Of a stretch of 64,000 nt of DNA, positions 1 through 9,016 are shown piece by piece. Every line of letters begins with the position of its first letter. Within the stretch, counting starts at the first letter, position 1. This DNA is from Nocardioides sp. zg-1228. Its GTDB lineage: Bacteria > Actinomycetota > Actinomycetes > Propionibacteriales > Nocardioidaceae. The stretch covers positions 1,798,001 through 1,862,000 of the forward strand of contig NZ_CP070961.1 in NCBI RefSeq assembly GCF_017086465.1. The letters run 5' to 3'. The translations under genes were made by a program, and so were the position numbers. The notes under the pieces were generated by a model, which worked only from the letters and a program-made list of their open reading frames with translations, was not told where the DNA came from and did not search any database.

Positions 1-236
1 ACCGCCGGGCACCTACCACGGGTTCGGCGTGGCTGGTCGGCGTCCTGTTGCTCCCGGCAGCTGCGTCGTACGTCGTGCGTCCGTGGGGCGCCAACGCGGG
101 GTGGGCGGGCTCGTGGGGCTGGCCCCACTACCTCGTGCTGGCCGCGGTCTGCTCGGTCCTCGGCGCGCTCGCCCTCGACTCCTCACGACGCCACCGATCC
201 GCGATCCGGGCTGACGGCACCTCGATCACGCGGTAG
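1..236 (+). CDS. C-terminal fragment of a multi-pass membrane protein (5' end outside window)
   Basis: An open frame enters from the left edge and stops at TAG 234-236. The 77 visible residues hold two hydrophobic segments (around LVGVLLLPAAASYVV and PHYLVLAAVCSVLGALAL) followed by a short basic tail, as at the end of a polytopic inner-membrane protein. It overlaps the 3' end of the convergent acyltransferase gene by about 109 bp, which is long but possible for tail-to-tail genes. The next genes belong to a polysaccharide cluster, so a transport or assembly role is a guess. The family cannot be named from this fragment. Confidence 0.45.
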   Translation, partial: RRAPTTGSAWLVGVLLLPAAASYVVRPWGANAGWAGSWGWPHYLVLAAVCSVLGALALDSSRRHRSAIRADGTSITR

Positions 237-1366
237 AGCAGCTCGGCGGCGAGGACGCTGAGCACGACGCTCAGCGCCCAGACAGGCAACCCGTCGCCGC
301 TGAACACGGAGTAGTCGGTGACGGCGTAGATCAACGACAGCATCGCGAGGTGGATGCAGAACACCCCGTAGGAGATGTGGCCGAGGTGCCGCAGGAGCGG
401 CCACGACATGACCCTCGCATAGGTGCCTGCTCGGTCGGCGAACACCCCGGTGAGGACCATCAGGCCACCGATCACCGCGTAGAGCAGGTGCTTGGCGAAG
501 ATCTGACCGTCGCTCCCGACCTGGAACATGACCGGGCCGGCCACCGGCGTCGCGGCCACGAGCACCAGGCCGCCGATGATCGCCCAACAGACGCCAGGCA
601 TCCGGGCGACGTCGACGATCGCACGCGCACGGACGGGGAGCTGTCCGCGGTCGTGCAGCACCTGGACCAACGCGAGGACGATCCCTACGGCGAACCACGA
701 GGCGAACGCCGGGAGCCACAGCCCGGGGGCTCCGTCGGTGTGGTCCTGCACCAGGCCGGCGAGGACGTAGATCCACAGGACGTTGACGGCGACCATTCCC
801 GTCGCCACGGCGAGCACCCGCCACGGGCGCAAGCCCCGGCCCGATCCGATGGCCAGCCGCATCAGGATCGGCAGCAGCACGTAGAACGCCGCCTCCGCGG
901 TCAGGCTCCACATCTGTGTCAGTCCGTGGGGCAGCTTCTCGGACGTGTAGGGGTCGGCGAGAAGCAGTGACGAGACCCAGGTGCCGAGCCCGGCGCCTTC
1001 GTTGTCCGGGATCAGGACGAGCGCGATCACCACCGTCACGAGGTAGACCGGGTAGATCCGCAGCAGGCGCTTCTCGTAGTAGCGCCGCGTCGAGGGCGGA
1101 CGGGCCGAGTCGGCCGCGCGCGCGAGCCATGGCCGGGAGAGGAGGAATCCGGACAGCACGAAGAAGATCGCCACGCCCACGTCCAGACGCGCGAGGATCG
1201 TCCCCCAGACCCCGTTGCGGAGGTAGTCGCCGGACTGGAACGCGGTGTGCGTCGTCAGGACGGCGAGCGCCCCGATCGCGCGCAGCGTGTCGAGGACGGG
1301 GAACTCGACTGCCGGGTCAGCGTGAGGCGACGCGGCCCTCCAACGTGGCGACCTCGGCAACTTCAT
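128..1366 (-). CDS. Acyltransferase family 3 membrane protein (OafA/YrhL type)
   Basis: 412 residues. The N-terminus has the family signature PVLDTLRAIGALAVLTTHTA followed by FFVLSGFLLSRPWL, and about ten hydrophobic segments continue to a basic tail. Such enzymes move acetyl or other acyl groups onto extracytoplasmic sugars of surface polysaccharide or glycolipid; the substrate is not visible here. The reading frame is open 17 codons further upstream, but I choose the ATG at 1366 because it forms an ATGA overlap with the stop of the upstream membrane-protein gene, indicating translational coupling in a two-gene minus-strand operon. Confidence 0.88.
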   Translation of the reverse strand: MKLPRSPRWRAASPHADPAVEFPVLDTLRAIGALAVLTTHTAFQSGDYLRNGVWGTILARLDVGVAIFFVLSGFLLSRPWLARAADSARPPSTRRYYEKRLLRIYPVYLVTVVIALVLIPDNEGAGLGTWVSSLLLADPYTSEKLPHGLTQMWSLTAEAAFYVLLPILMRLAIGSGRGLRPWRVLAVATGMVAVNVLWIYVLAGLVQDHTDGAPGLWLPAFASWFAVGIVLALVQVLHDRGQLPVRARAIVDVARMPGVCWAIIGGLVLVAATPVAGPVMFQVGSDGQIFAKHLLYAVIGGLMVLTGVFADRAGTYARVMSWPLLRHLGHISYGVFCIHLAMLSLIYAVTDYSVFSGDGLPVWALSVVLSVLAAELLYRVIEVPSARIADRWRREESRASAPRTEQTAASTR

Positions 1367-3195
1367 GGCAACCGCCCTCCCGGTTCCGGCGGACCGACTT
1401 CCACCACGTCGACGCACATGGTCACACCTGGGTCCAGGCCGTCGATCCGAACGTCATCGAAGGACCCCTCGACGCGAACGTACAGGTTGTTGAGACCAGA
1501 CATGATCCACGAACTGTGCTCGACCCCGCCTGCGCGGATCCTCACTGGTGAGTCGTCCGAGGAGAGGTAGGCGATTCGCACCCACCAGACGTAGTGGAAC
1601 GCGCGTCCTACCAACGGAATGGTGCGGCCCCGAGTCCGGACCTTCCATCCGCAGTCCTCGATCGGGCCTGGCCGCGACGCGACTCCCGGCCCAATAAGGG
1701 TCTGCCGCAGGCTCCCGTCAGGACCGACAGTCGCCAGGTTCGATGACCGGTCGACGAAGGTTGCATTGTCCGACAACAGGGGAGCGAGGAACGCCGTGTT
1801 GTTGGCCGGCGCGGCGAGAGAGGAGAACACCTCCTCGGGAACGATCTGAGCGGCCATCTCGGTGGGCGGTCGCCGGTCGAGGTCGGACTTCAATGTCAGG
1901 AGGTAGGACTTGCCGGGATTCTCGTGATGCCAATAGCCCGCGTAGGTGATTGAGCTGTAGATGCCGCCAATGGCGACGACACCCACGACCGCCCCAGCCA
2001 CCCAGCGGGGAGCCGGCCGGACCAGAAGTGGTGCTTGCCGTAGAGCGCTCGATTCCAGCGATCCGACGACAGGCATGGTGATCAAGCCCAGCGCCAGTGT
2101 CGTGACGAGGATGGCGTCCGCGACGTAACGGAGCTCCATGCCGATACCCGCGCCGAACAGCGGGGCTCTGGACGTAGCGAGAAGGACCAGCAGCGCTGCA
2201 AGGTAGCCCGCGACCAACACCCAGACGCGCAGCGTGTTGGTGCGGCGGAGCCACGCATAGACGACGACCAGAGAGATGAGGACCCATGCTGCCTGCTGGG
2301 CCCAGAGAGGTGGGTCCGCGTAGGCCGTGGGAGGGGCGAAGTTGTTCCAGCGCCAGGGCCCGCCCACGATCCCGGTGGCGAAGGCGCTGCCGAGCATTGT
2401 CTCGGCGAGGGCGCCGAACAGCGAAGGTGAGACATCGAGCGGCTCGGTTCCACCTTGGCTGAGGTACACGGCCAGGTACGACGCCACAAGCACTGCCCCG
2501 ACGACGCACGCCAGCCAGTACGTCCGGACCACACCGACCAGCCGCCCAACTGGACCGCCGTGCGCGAAGTAGGCCAACGCGAGAAATGCCAGCACCGGCA
2601 CCAGGAGAATCGCTTTGACCCAGAAGAAGAGCCCGAATGCCAGCGCCAGCAAGGTCCCCGCGAGCCAACCAACTTGGCGGCTACGCAGGTAGTGGATCCA
2701 GCACGCCACCGCGCAGAAGAAGGACACGTGGATGGGCGTCTGGTTGAGACTTGCAGCCCACCACACGAACGACGGGACGCTCAGCGCGCTCGTCGTGTAG
2801 AGAAGAAGCGGTGCGAGCACGCCCCACCGTTTGCCGAAGAGGACGATGAGCATCCACAAGCACGAGAGGCTCGCGAGAACCTGTAGTCCCCACATGATCA
2901 GTGCCGCCAGACCCCAGTTCACGTGCCCGCTCTGGGCGACGGCCCATGCGATCAGACGTCCTCCGGGCATGAGGTGCCCGTTGTAGGTCTGGACGAGATA
3001 GGACCAGGCCGGCGAGCCGACTGAGCCTTGATCCAGGAGATTGAAGTCGTCGAGGAGGAACCAGCTCGACCAAATGGCCCATCCACGGAAGGCGGCGTGC
3101 AGCAGCACGACAATGACCCCGACCGTCACGACGTGTGCCACAGATGGCGTGTACGCCGGTCTCCACGAGACCGACTTCGAGTCCAGCTGCCGCAC
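1363..3195 (-). CDS. Polytopic membrane protein, possible GT-C-type glycosyltransferase
   Basis: About 610 residues from the GTG at 3195, preceded by a G-rich Shine-Dalgarno (AAGGGGG, 5 nt spacing). The frame stays open to 3582, but that extension is antisense to the next gene and not protein-like. The protein opens with a membrane helix, then FLLDDFNLLDQ: an acidic pair in the first extracytoplasmic loop, as in GT-C glycosyltransferases. About ten more hydrophobic segments follow, then a soluble C-terminal region of about 150 residues rich in aromatic and Asp residues, possibly carbohydrate-binding. It is coupled by ATGA overlap to the acyltransferase. Location next to sugar-nucleotide genes supports a surface-glycan role; the GT-C assignment is inference. 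Confidence 0.7.
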   Translation of the reverse strand: MRQLDSKSVSWRPAYTPSVAHVVTVGVIVVLLHAAFRGWAIWSSWFLLDDFNLLDQGSVGSPAWSYLVQTYNGHLMPGGRLIAWAVAQSGHVNWGLAALIMWGLQVLASLSCLWMLIVLFGKRWGVLAPLLLYTTSALSVPSFVWWAASLNQTPIHVSFFCAVACWIHYLRSRQVGWLAGTLLALAFGLFFWVKAILLVPVLAFLALAYFAHGGPVGRLVGVVRTYWLACVVGAVLVASYLAVYLSQGGTEPLDVSPSLFGALAETMLGSAFATGIVGGPWRWNNFAPPTAYADPPLWAQQAAWVLISLVVVYAWLRRTNTLRVWVLVAGYLAALLVLLATSRAPLFGAGIGMELRYVADAILVTTLALGLITMPVVGSLESSALRQAPLLVRPAPRWVAGAVVGVVAIGGIYSSITYAGYWHHENPGKSYLLTLKSDLDRRPPTEMAAQIVPEEVFSSLAAPANNTAFLAPLLSDNATFVDRSSNLATVGPDGSLRQTLIGPGVASRPGPIEDCGWKVRTRGRTIPLVGRAFHYVWWVRIAYLSSDDSPVRIRAGGVEHSSWIMSGLNNLYVRVEGSFDDVRIDGLDPGVTMCVDVVEVGPPEPGGRLP

Positions 3196-3307
3196 TGTGG
3201 CCCCCTTCGGCGCCGCATCATGCCACACCGAGTCGTGTCGATCGGCGGCGTCCAACCCGCCAGTAACGTAGGTTGTCTGCGATCGTACGAAGGAGCGCAG
3301 GCAAACG

Positions 3308-4504
3308 GTGAGCACCACATTCGACTTCGACGTCTGCATCGTGGGCGGTGCCGGGCACGTCGGCTTCCCGCTCGCGGTCGCCTTCGCCTCGCGCGGCCTC
3401 CGCGTGGCCATCCACGACATCAACGACGCCGCCGTCGCGTCGATCAGCGACGGCGTCGCGCCGTTCCTCGAGCCGGGGGTCGAGGGCCCCCTCGCGGAGG
3501 CGCTCGCCAGCGGCGCGCTGATCGCCCGCAACGACCTGTCCCTGGTCTCCTGCGCCGAGGTCGTGATCGTCGTGGTGGGCACGCCCGTCGACCAGTACCT
3601 CAGTCCCGACCCGGAGGCCGTCCCGCGCGCGGTGGGCGACCTGCTCGGCCAGCTGCGGGCGGGTCAGCTGCTGGTGCTGCGGAGCACGGTGTTCCCCGGG
3701 GTCACCCGACGCGTCGAGCAGCTGCTCGCCGGCCGCAGCGGGGTCGACCTGGCGTTCTGCCCCGAGCGGATCGCCGAAGGGCGAGCGATGACCGAGCTCT
3801 TCGAGCTCCCGCAGATCGTCTCGGCCCGTACGCCCGGAGCGGTGAAGCGCGCAGGCGACCTGTTCCGCCGGCTCACCGACCGCATCGTCGAGCTCGAGCC
3901 CGAGGAGGCCGAGCTGGCCAAGCTGTTCACCAACTCGTGGCGCTACATCAAGTTCGCCGCGGCCAACCAGTACTTCATGATGGCCAACGACCTCGGCCTC
4001 GACTTCGCGCGGATCCGCGACGCGATGACGCAGGACTACCCGCGGGCCGCCGACCTGCCCGGGCCGGGCCTGGCCGCCGGGCCGTGCCTGTTCAAGGACA
4101 CGATGCAGCTGGCGTCGGTGACGGGCGGGTCGTTCCCGCTGGGGCACTCGGCGATGCTGGTCAACGAGGGCCTGCCCGACTACATCGTCAAGCGGATCGA
4201 GGCCAGCCACGACCTCTCCACGATGACGGTCGCGATCCTGGGCATGGCGTTCAAGGCCGAGAGCGACGACCGGCGCTCCAGCCTGTCCTACCGGCTCAAG
4301 CGCGTGCTGCGGTTCCGCGCCGGACGCGTGCTCACGAGCGACCCCTTCGTCCGTGACGACCCGGAGCTCCTCCCGCTCGACGAGGTCCTGGCCGCGGCCG
4401 ACCTCGTCGTCATCGGCGCCCCCCACGAGGCCTACCGCGACCTCCCGATCGCGTGCGAGGTCGTCGACGTGTGGAACCTGCGCGGCGAGGGGTCGCTCAC
4501 GTGA
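3308..4504 (+). CDS. UDP-sugar dehydrogenase, UDP-ManNAc dehydrogenase (WecC)-like
   Basis: 398 residues, GTG start with AAGGAG about 12 nt upstream and a TAGGTT -10-like box at 3269-3274. The N-terminal Rossmann motif is GGAGHVGFPLA; the middle has the conserved Lys/Asn helix FTNSWRYIKFAAANQY; the catalytic Cys lies in GPCLFKD (the family usually has GxCLPKD). The NAD-dependent enzyme oxidises C6 of a UDP-hexose(-NAc) to the uronic acid by two successive oxidations. WRYIKFA resembles WecC-type enzymes more than UDP-glucose dehydrogenases, but the substrate is uncertain. Its stop overlaps the next start (GTGA), making it the first gene of a three-gene operon. Confidence 0.88.
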   Translation: MSTTFDFDVCIVGGAGHVGFPLAVAFASRGLRVAIHDINDAAVASISDGVAPFLEPGVEGPLAEALASGALIARNDLSLVSCAEVVIVVVGTPVDQYLSPDPEAVPRAVGDLLGQLRAGQLLVLRSTVFPGVTRRVEQLLAGRSGVDLAFCPERIAEGRAMTELFELPQIVSARTPGAVKRAGDLFRRLTDRIVELEPEEAELAKLFTNSWRYIKFAAANQYFMMANDLGLDFARIRDAMTQDYPRAADLPGPGLAAGPCLFKDTMQLASVTGGSFPLGHSAMLVNEGLPDYIVKRIEASHDLSTMTVAILGMAFKAESDDRRSSLSYRLKRVLRFRAGRVLTSDPFVRDDPELLPLDEVLAAADLVVIGAPHEAYRDLPIACEVVDVWNLRGEGSLT

Positions 4505-5271
4505 GCGCGACCAGCGTGTCGGTGGTGATCCCCGCCTACCAGGAGGACGAGGCGATCCGCCCCGTGCTCGACCGCATCGTCGACGCGATCACGCTCGACT
4601 TCGAGGTGCTGGTGGTCGTGGACTTCCCCGACGACCGCACCTTGGCGGCGGTCGCCGACCACGTCGGCGGCGACCCCCGCGTCCGCACGCTCGTGAGCAC
4701 CTACGGCCGCGGCCCGGCCAACGCAATCCGCTTCGGCATCGACAACGCGGCGCACCCGGTGGTCGTGGTGACGATGGCCGACGGCTCGGACGACCCGCGG
4801 CTGATCGACCCGCTGGCCCGGCTGGTCGAGCGCGGCGTCGTCGTGGCCGCTGCGTCCCGCTACGCCCCGGGCGGCCAGCAGGTCGGGGGCCCTCTGCTCA
4901 AGTCGGCCCTCTCCCACGCGGCCGGGCGCTCGCTCGGGATGCTCGCCCGCGTCGGCACCGACGACGCCACCAACAGCTTCAAGGCCTACGACACCGCGTT
5001 CGTGCGCGAGGTCGGCATCGACAGCCGGACCGGGTTCGAGATCGGCCTGGAGCTCACGGCGAAGGCCCGGCGGCTGCGCCGGCCGGTGGCCGAGCTGCCC
5101 ACGATCTGGCTCGACCGCACCGTCGGGCACTCGCGCTTCGAGCTGAGGGCGTGGATCCCGAAGTACCTCCGGTGGTACCGGTTCGCCTTCGGCCCGGAGC
5201 TCTCGCTCGAGGAGGTCCGTCGACGCTCGGCGGCCATCGCCCTCAGGAACCAGCAGGAGGTCCACCCATGA
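4501..5271 (+). CDS. Family 2 glycosyltransferase (dolichol-phosphate-mannose-synthase-like)
   Basis: 256 residues. SVVIPAYQEDEAI opens the GT-A fold; VVVTMADGSDD takes the place of the metal-binding acidic motif; SRYAPGG and GHSRFELRAW match the polyprenyl-phosphate sugar transferase branch. There is no C-terminal membrane segment, so it probably acts as a soluble or peripheral enzyme transferring a sugar from a nucleotide donor to a lipid carrier. The frame is open to 4453, but GTG 4501 overlaps the dehydrogenase stop (GTGA) and fits the family N-terminus. It ends in an ATGA overlap with the epimerase gene. Confidence 0.86.
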   Translation: MSATSVSVVIPAYQEDEAIRPVLDRIVDAITLDFEVLVVVDFPDDRTLAAVADHVGGDPRVRTLVSTYGRGPANAIRFGIDNAAHPVVVVTMADGSDDPRLIDPLARLVERGVVVAAASRYAPGGQQVGGPLLKSALSHAAGRSLGMLARVGTDDATNSFKAYDTAFVREVGIDSRTGFEIGLELTAKARRLRRPVAELPTIWLDRTVGHSRFELRAWIPKYLRWYRFAFGPELSLEEVRRRSAAIALRNQQEVHP

Positions 5272-6290
5272 GTCGCGTCCTGGTCACCGGCTCGGCCGGC
5301 TTCATCGGCGGCTACGTCGTCGAGGAGCTGCTCGCGCGCGGGCACGAGGTGGTCGGGGTGGACAACTACTCCAAGTACGGCCCGGTGACGAAGTCCTATG
5401 ACGACCACCCGCGCTACACCTTCGTCGAGGGAGACGTGCGCGACGTGGCGCTGATGGAGCGGCTGCTGGACGGGTGCGAGCACCTGGTCGCGGGTGCCGC
5501 ACTGATCGGCGGCATCTCGTACTTCCATGCCTACCCCTACGACCTGCTCGCCGCCAACGAGCGGATCATCGCGGCCACCTGCGACGCCGCGATCAAGGCC
5601 CGCGCGACGGGGGGCCTGGAGAAGGTCACCTACCTGTCGTCGTCGATGGTCTTCGAGTCCACGACGCACTGGCCGTCGGTGGAGGGTGACGAGCGGAGGA
5701 TCCCACCGCCGTTGTCGTCCTATGGCTTCCAGAAGCTCGCCGTGGAGTACTTCGCTCGGGCCGCGTGGGACCAGTACGGCCTGCCGTTCACGATCGTGCG
5801 GCCCTTCAACTGCGTGGGCGTGGGGGAGGGGCGGGCCCTCGGGGACGTCGAGATCCCCAGCGGCAACGTCAAGCTCGCGATGAGCCACGTCGTCCCCGAC
5901 CTGATCCAGAAGGTGCTCAAGGGCCAGGACCCGCTGCACGTGCTGGGCGACGGCGAGCAGGTGCGCCACTACACCTACGGCGCCGACCTGGCGCGCGGCA
6001 TCGTCGAGGCGATGGAGTCGCCGGCCGCCCGCAACGACGACTTCAACCTGTCCACGGCCGAGTCCACGACCGTCCGCGAGCTCGCCGCGATCATCTGGGC
6101 CAAGGTCAACGGCGACCGCCCCCTCACGCTCGAGCACGACCCCGCGTTCGAGCACGACGTGCAGCGACGCGTCCCCGACGTGTCGAAGGCGCGCGAGGTG
6201 CTGGGCTTCGAGGCCACCACGTCCCTCGACGAGATGCTCGACGTCGTGGTCCCGTGGGTGCGCCAGGCGATGGCCGACGGGATCATCTGA
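5268..6290 (+). CDS. NAD-dependent epimerase/dehydratase (extended SDR)
   Basis: 340 residues beginning MSRVLVTGSAGFIGGYVVEE, the NAD-binding glycine motif of extended short-chain dehydrogenases. The catalytic YxxxK is YGFQK (about residue 149), preceded by the Ser of YLSSSMVF; RPFNCVG and HYTYGADLARG are typical for UDP-sugar epimerases. It probably interconverts or dehydrates the nucleotide sugar used by the neighbouring glycosyltransferase. ATG 5268 overlaps the upstream stop. The gene is the last of the operon and converges on the methyltransferase with a 24-bp gap. Exact sugar specificity cannot be read from the sequence. Confidence 0.87.
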   Translation: MSRVLVTGSAGFIGGYVVEELLARGHEVVGVDNYSKYGPVTKSYDDHPRYTFVEGDVRDVALMERLLDGCEHLVAGAALIGGISYFHAYPYDLLAANERIIAATCDAAIKARATGGLEKVTYLSSSMVFESTTHWPSVEGDERRIPPPLSSYGFQKLAVEYFARAAWDQYGLPFTIVRPFNCVGVGEGRALGDVEIPSGNVKLAMSHVVPDLIQKVLKGQDPLHVLGDGEQVRHYTYGADLARGIVEAMESPAARNDDFNLSTAESTTVRELAAIIWAKVNGDRPLTLEHDPAFEHDVQRRVPDVSKAREVLGFEATTSLDEMLDVVVPWVRQAMADGII

Positions 6291-6314
6291 GGCCCGCGTC
6301 CGTCGGTTGTCCGT

Positions 6315-7058
6315 TCAGTCCGGCACGGCGACCATGAACGCCTGGCCGCCCAGCACCCGCCAGGCCCAGGGCGACCTGAGGTAGAGCCGCACCAGGCGGT
6401 CGGTCGAGGGGAGCCGGCTCTTGGTCGTGTAGGGCAGGAACCGCGGGTGGTTGAGCTCGACGCGGAAGCCGGTGGAGGCGAACGCCTCGGCCAGGGCACG
6501 GTCGTCGACCGGCGTGACGTGGTCGAAGAACATCCAGTAGTCGCGGGCGCAGTAGCGGATGTTGGGCTGCAGGACCAGCAGCTTGCCGGTCGGCCGCAGC
6601 ACGCGTCGCACCTCCGCGAGCGTGGCGAGGATGTCGTCGCGGGTGATGTGCTCGAAGAAGTTGCTCACGAACACGCGGTCGACGGTGGCGTCGGCGAGCA
6701 TGTGCAGGTCGGTGGAGCTGGCGACGTGGGCCTCGACGCCCTCGTCGGCGTGCTCGTGCACCGCCGGGTTGAGGTCGACCGCGATCCGGCGCGCGGCCAC
6801 GATGTTGTTGGCGAACTCGCAGTGCCCGGCGGCCAGGTCGAGCACCACCGCGTCGGACGGCACCCAGCGCTGGAAGTAGGAGCGGCACAGGGTGCGCCAG
6901 AGCGCCGTGCGCTGGGCCGCGTCCTGGTCGAAGCGGTGCGCGTAGAGCCGGCGGAGGTGTTCGCTCTCGCGGGCGACGTCGTCGTGGGACACGGGCGTGA
7001 CTATGCCAGTCACGGCCCCCTCGAGGCCCCCCGGAACACGCTCGGCAGGGGTGGTCAC
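6315..7058 (-). CDS. Class I SAM-dependent methyltransferase
   Basis: 247 residues, GTG start. The SAM-binding motif I is VVLDLAAGHCEF (about residue 71), followed by the acidic strand RIAVDLNP and the motif RVFVSNFFEHI, a pattern found in small-molecule methyltransferases of the UbiE/COQ5 type. FFDHVTPVDD and the basic C-terminal part resemble methyltransferases near polysaccharide genes, so a sugar or lipid-linked acceptor is plausible. It is monocistronic and divergent from the DUF3068 gene, with about 60 bp between starts. Confidence 0.82.
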   Translation of the reverse strand: MTTPAERVPGGLEGAVTGIVTPVSHDDVARESEHLRRLYAHRFDQDAAQRTALWRTLCRSYFQRWVPSDAVVLDLAAGHCEFANNIVAARRIAVDLNPAVHEHADEGVEAHVASSTDLHMLADATVDRVFVSNFFEHITRDDILATLAEVRRVLRPTGKLLVLQPNIRYCARDYWMFFDHVTPVDDRALAEAFASTGFRVELNHPRFLPYTTKSRLPSTDRLVRLYLRSPWAWRVLGGQAFMVAVPD

Positions 7059-7088
7059 GATTCCCTACCCGAGGGATCTACTTGCTGG

Positions 7089-7094
7089 TAGCCT
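7089..7094 (+). promoter_or_regulatory. TAGCCT -10-like box upstream of the DUF3068 gene
   Basis: TAGCCT fits the actinobacterial TANNNT -10 pattern and would give a start point near 7101, leaving a short leader ending in the GGGGG Shine-Dalgarno at 7116-7120. No clear -35 was seen. Confidence 0.35.
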
Positions 7095-7125
7095 TCGGCG
7101 ACTTCACTGATCTATGGGGGTACCC

Positions 7126-8013
7126 GTGCGCAAGGTCATTGCCGGCGTCTTGCTCGGTCTTGGTTCGTTCCTGCTCGTCGCTGCGCTGACCGTGGTGCTC
7201 TGGGGCGGCACGGCCGTCCAGAAGACGCCGCTCGACACGGACACGTTGACCAACCTGTCCGGCACGGCCGACAAGCTCAACCCCGCCACGAGCGAGGTCG
7301 AGTCGCTCCAGGTCAAGGCAGCCAGCGTGACGAAGGCCGACGCCGAGCTCTCGAGCGACGACGTCGTGGTCTTCGTCAGCACCACCTGCCTGGTGATCGA
7401 CGACGGCGACACGCCCCAGTGCGTCGACGAGTCCGACGACCGGCTCGTCAGTGCCAGCAGCGACGTGTTCGCCACCAACCGCAACACCGCCCAGGCGGTC
7501 AACGACCCGAAGTACGTGCCGCCGAGCTCCGAGGAGAAGTCGGGCCTCGTCAACAAGTGGCCCTTCGACGCCCAGAAGAAGGACTACACCTACTGGGACG
7601 GCATGTTGGGCGAGGCGGTCGACGCCACCTACGACGGCACGGAGACGATCGAGGGCCTCGAGACGTACAAGTACCACGTGCTGATCGAGGACCAGCCCGC
7701 CGAGGTCGTCGACGGCATCGAGGGCGTCTACTCCCAGGACAAGTACCTGTGGATCGATCCGACGACCGGCTCGATCATCAACCAGACCCAGCACGAGGTG
7801 CGCGAGCTCGAGGACGGCTCGACGCTGCTCGACATGCAGCTCGCCTTCACCGACGAGCAGGTCGAGAAGAACGTCGCCGAGGCGAAGGACAACGGCCAGC
7901 TGCTCGGCCTGCTGACCACCACGCTGCCGCTGGTCGGGTTCATCGGCGGGGCGATCGCGCTCCTGGCCGGCGGGTTCCTGATGCTGCGCGGACGCCGCGA
8001 CAAGACCGCCTGA
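7126..8013 (+). CDS. DUF3068 (PorA-family-like) membrane-anchored protein
   Basis: About 295 residues. An N-terminal membrane helix (VIAGVLLGLGSFLLVAALTVV) is followed by an extracytoplasmic domain of about 220 residues with WPFDAQKKDYTYWD and GVYSQDKYLWIDPTTG, then a second helix (TLPLVGFIGGAIALLAGGFL) and a basic cytoplasmic tail. This architecture and the WPF..YWD motif are characteristic of the actinobacterial DUF3068 family, some of whose corynebacterial members are called PorA-like; no biochemical role is established. I favour GTG 7126 because GGGGG lies 5 nt before it; ATG 7114 in the same frame would add four residues. Confidence 0.8.
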   Translation: MRKVIAGVLLGLGSFLLVAALTVVLWGGTAVQKTPLDTDTLTNLSGTADKLNPATSEVESLQVKAASVTKADAELSSDDVVVFVSTTCLVIDDGDTPQCVDESDDRLVSASSDVFATNRNTAQAVNDPKYVPPSSEEKSGLVNKWPFDAQKKDYTYWDGMLGEAVDATYDGTETIEGLETYKYHVLIEDQPAEVVDGIEGVYSQDKYLWIDPTTGSIINQTQHEVRELEDGSTLLDMQLAFTDEQVEKNVAEAKDNGQLLGLLTTTLPLVGFIGGAIALLAGGFLMLRGRRDKTA

Positions 8014-8038
8014 GCCGGGGCCGGGACGCCCCGAGGCA

Positions 8039-9016
8039 ATGTCCGAGCTCACCACGGTCGGACCCGACGACGTCGGGTGGTACGCCGACACGTTCGAGCG
8101 GGTCCAGCGCAACGTCGAGACGGCCGTGCTCGGCAAGCCGCATGTCGTACGCCTCTCGCTGGCCTGCCTGGTCTCGGGAGGGCACCTGCTGCTGGAGGAC
8201 CTCCCCGGCACCGGCAAGACGATGCTCGCCCGCGCGCTGGCGAGGTCGCTGGACTGTTCGTTCGCGCGGATCCAGTTCACCCCCGACCTGCTGCCCTCCG
8301 ACGTCACCGGAGTGACGGTCTACGACCAGGCGCACGGCGAGTTCTCCTTCCACCCCGGCCCCCTCTTCCACAGCCTGGTCCTGGCCGACGAGATCAACCG
8401 GGCGTCGCCCAAGACGCAGTCGGCGCTCCTCGAGGTGATGGAGGAGGGACAGGTCACCGTCGACGGCACGACCCACCAGGTCGGGCGCCCGTTCATGGTG
8501 ATCGCCACCCAGAACCCGATCGAGCAGGCGGGCACCTACGAGCTCCCCGAGGCCCAGCTCGACCGCTTCCTGATGCGCACCAGCATCGGACACCCCGACG
8601 CGGCGTCCACCGAGGCGCTGCTGGCCGAGTCACGCATCCGTGACCGGGCCGCCGACCTCGTCCCGGTCGTCACGGTCGGCGACATCGAGCGGATGGGCCG
8701 ACTCGCCGACCTCGTCCACGTCGACCCGGCGATCATCAGCTACGTACGCCGCCTCGCCGAGGCCTCCCGCGAGGTGCCCGAGGTACGCATGGGGCTGTCC
8801 ACGCGCGGCTGCCTGGCCTGGATCCGTGCCGCCAAGGCCTGGGCCCTGGCCGAGCGGCGGGGCCACGTGGTCCCGGAGGACGTCGCCACGCTGGCGCACC
8901 CGGTGCTCGGGCACCGGCTCCTGATGGCACCGGGGGCGGTCTACGGCGGCACCACCTCCGCCGCGGTCATCGACGACCTGCTCGCGCAGGTGCCCGCCCC
9001 GCGCGACCGCGCGTGA
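8039..9016 (+). CDS. MoxR-family AAA+ ATPase
   Basis: 325 residues. Walker A is EDLPGTGKTMLARALA, Walker B LVLADEINRASPK, followed by the sensor region FMVIATQNPIEQAGTYELPEAQLDRF, all diagnostic of MoxR. Members act as chaperone ATPases that mature or insert partner proteins, usually with DUF58/VWA partners encoded next door. Here the stop overlaps the DUF58 start (GTGA), which in turn overlaps the transglutaminase-like gene, forming the classic MoxR-DUF58-transglutaminase operon. Confidence 0.93.
   Translation: MSELTTVGPDDVGWYADTFERVQRNVETAVLGKPHVVRLSLACLVSGGHLLLEDLPGTGKTMLARALARSLDCSFARIQFTPDLLPSDVTGVTVYDQAHGEFSFHPGPLFHSLVLADEINRASPKTQSALLEVMEEGQVTVDGTTHQVGRPFMVIATQNPIEQAGTYELPEAQLDRFLMRTSIGHPDAASTEALLAESRIRDRAADLVPVVTVGDIERMGRLADLVHVDPAIISYVRRLAEASREVPEVRMGLSTRGCLAWIRAAKAWALAERRGHVVPEDVATLAHPVLGHRLLMAPGAVYGGTTSAAVIDDLLAQVPAPRDRA

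Noticed and set aside
3196..3582. N-terminal extension of the minus-strand membrane protein to 3582
   Set aside because: It is antisense to the UDP-sugar dehydrogenase gene, Ser/Thr/Arg-rich without hydrophobic segments, and a good ribosome-binding site precedes GTG 3195.
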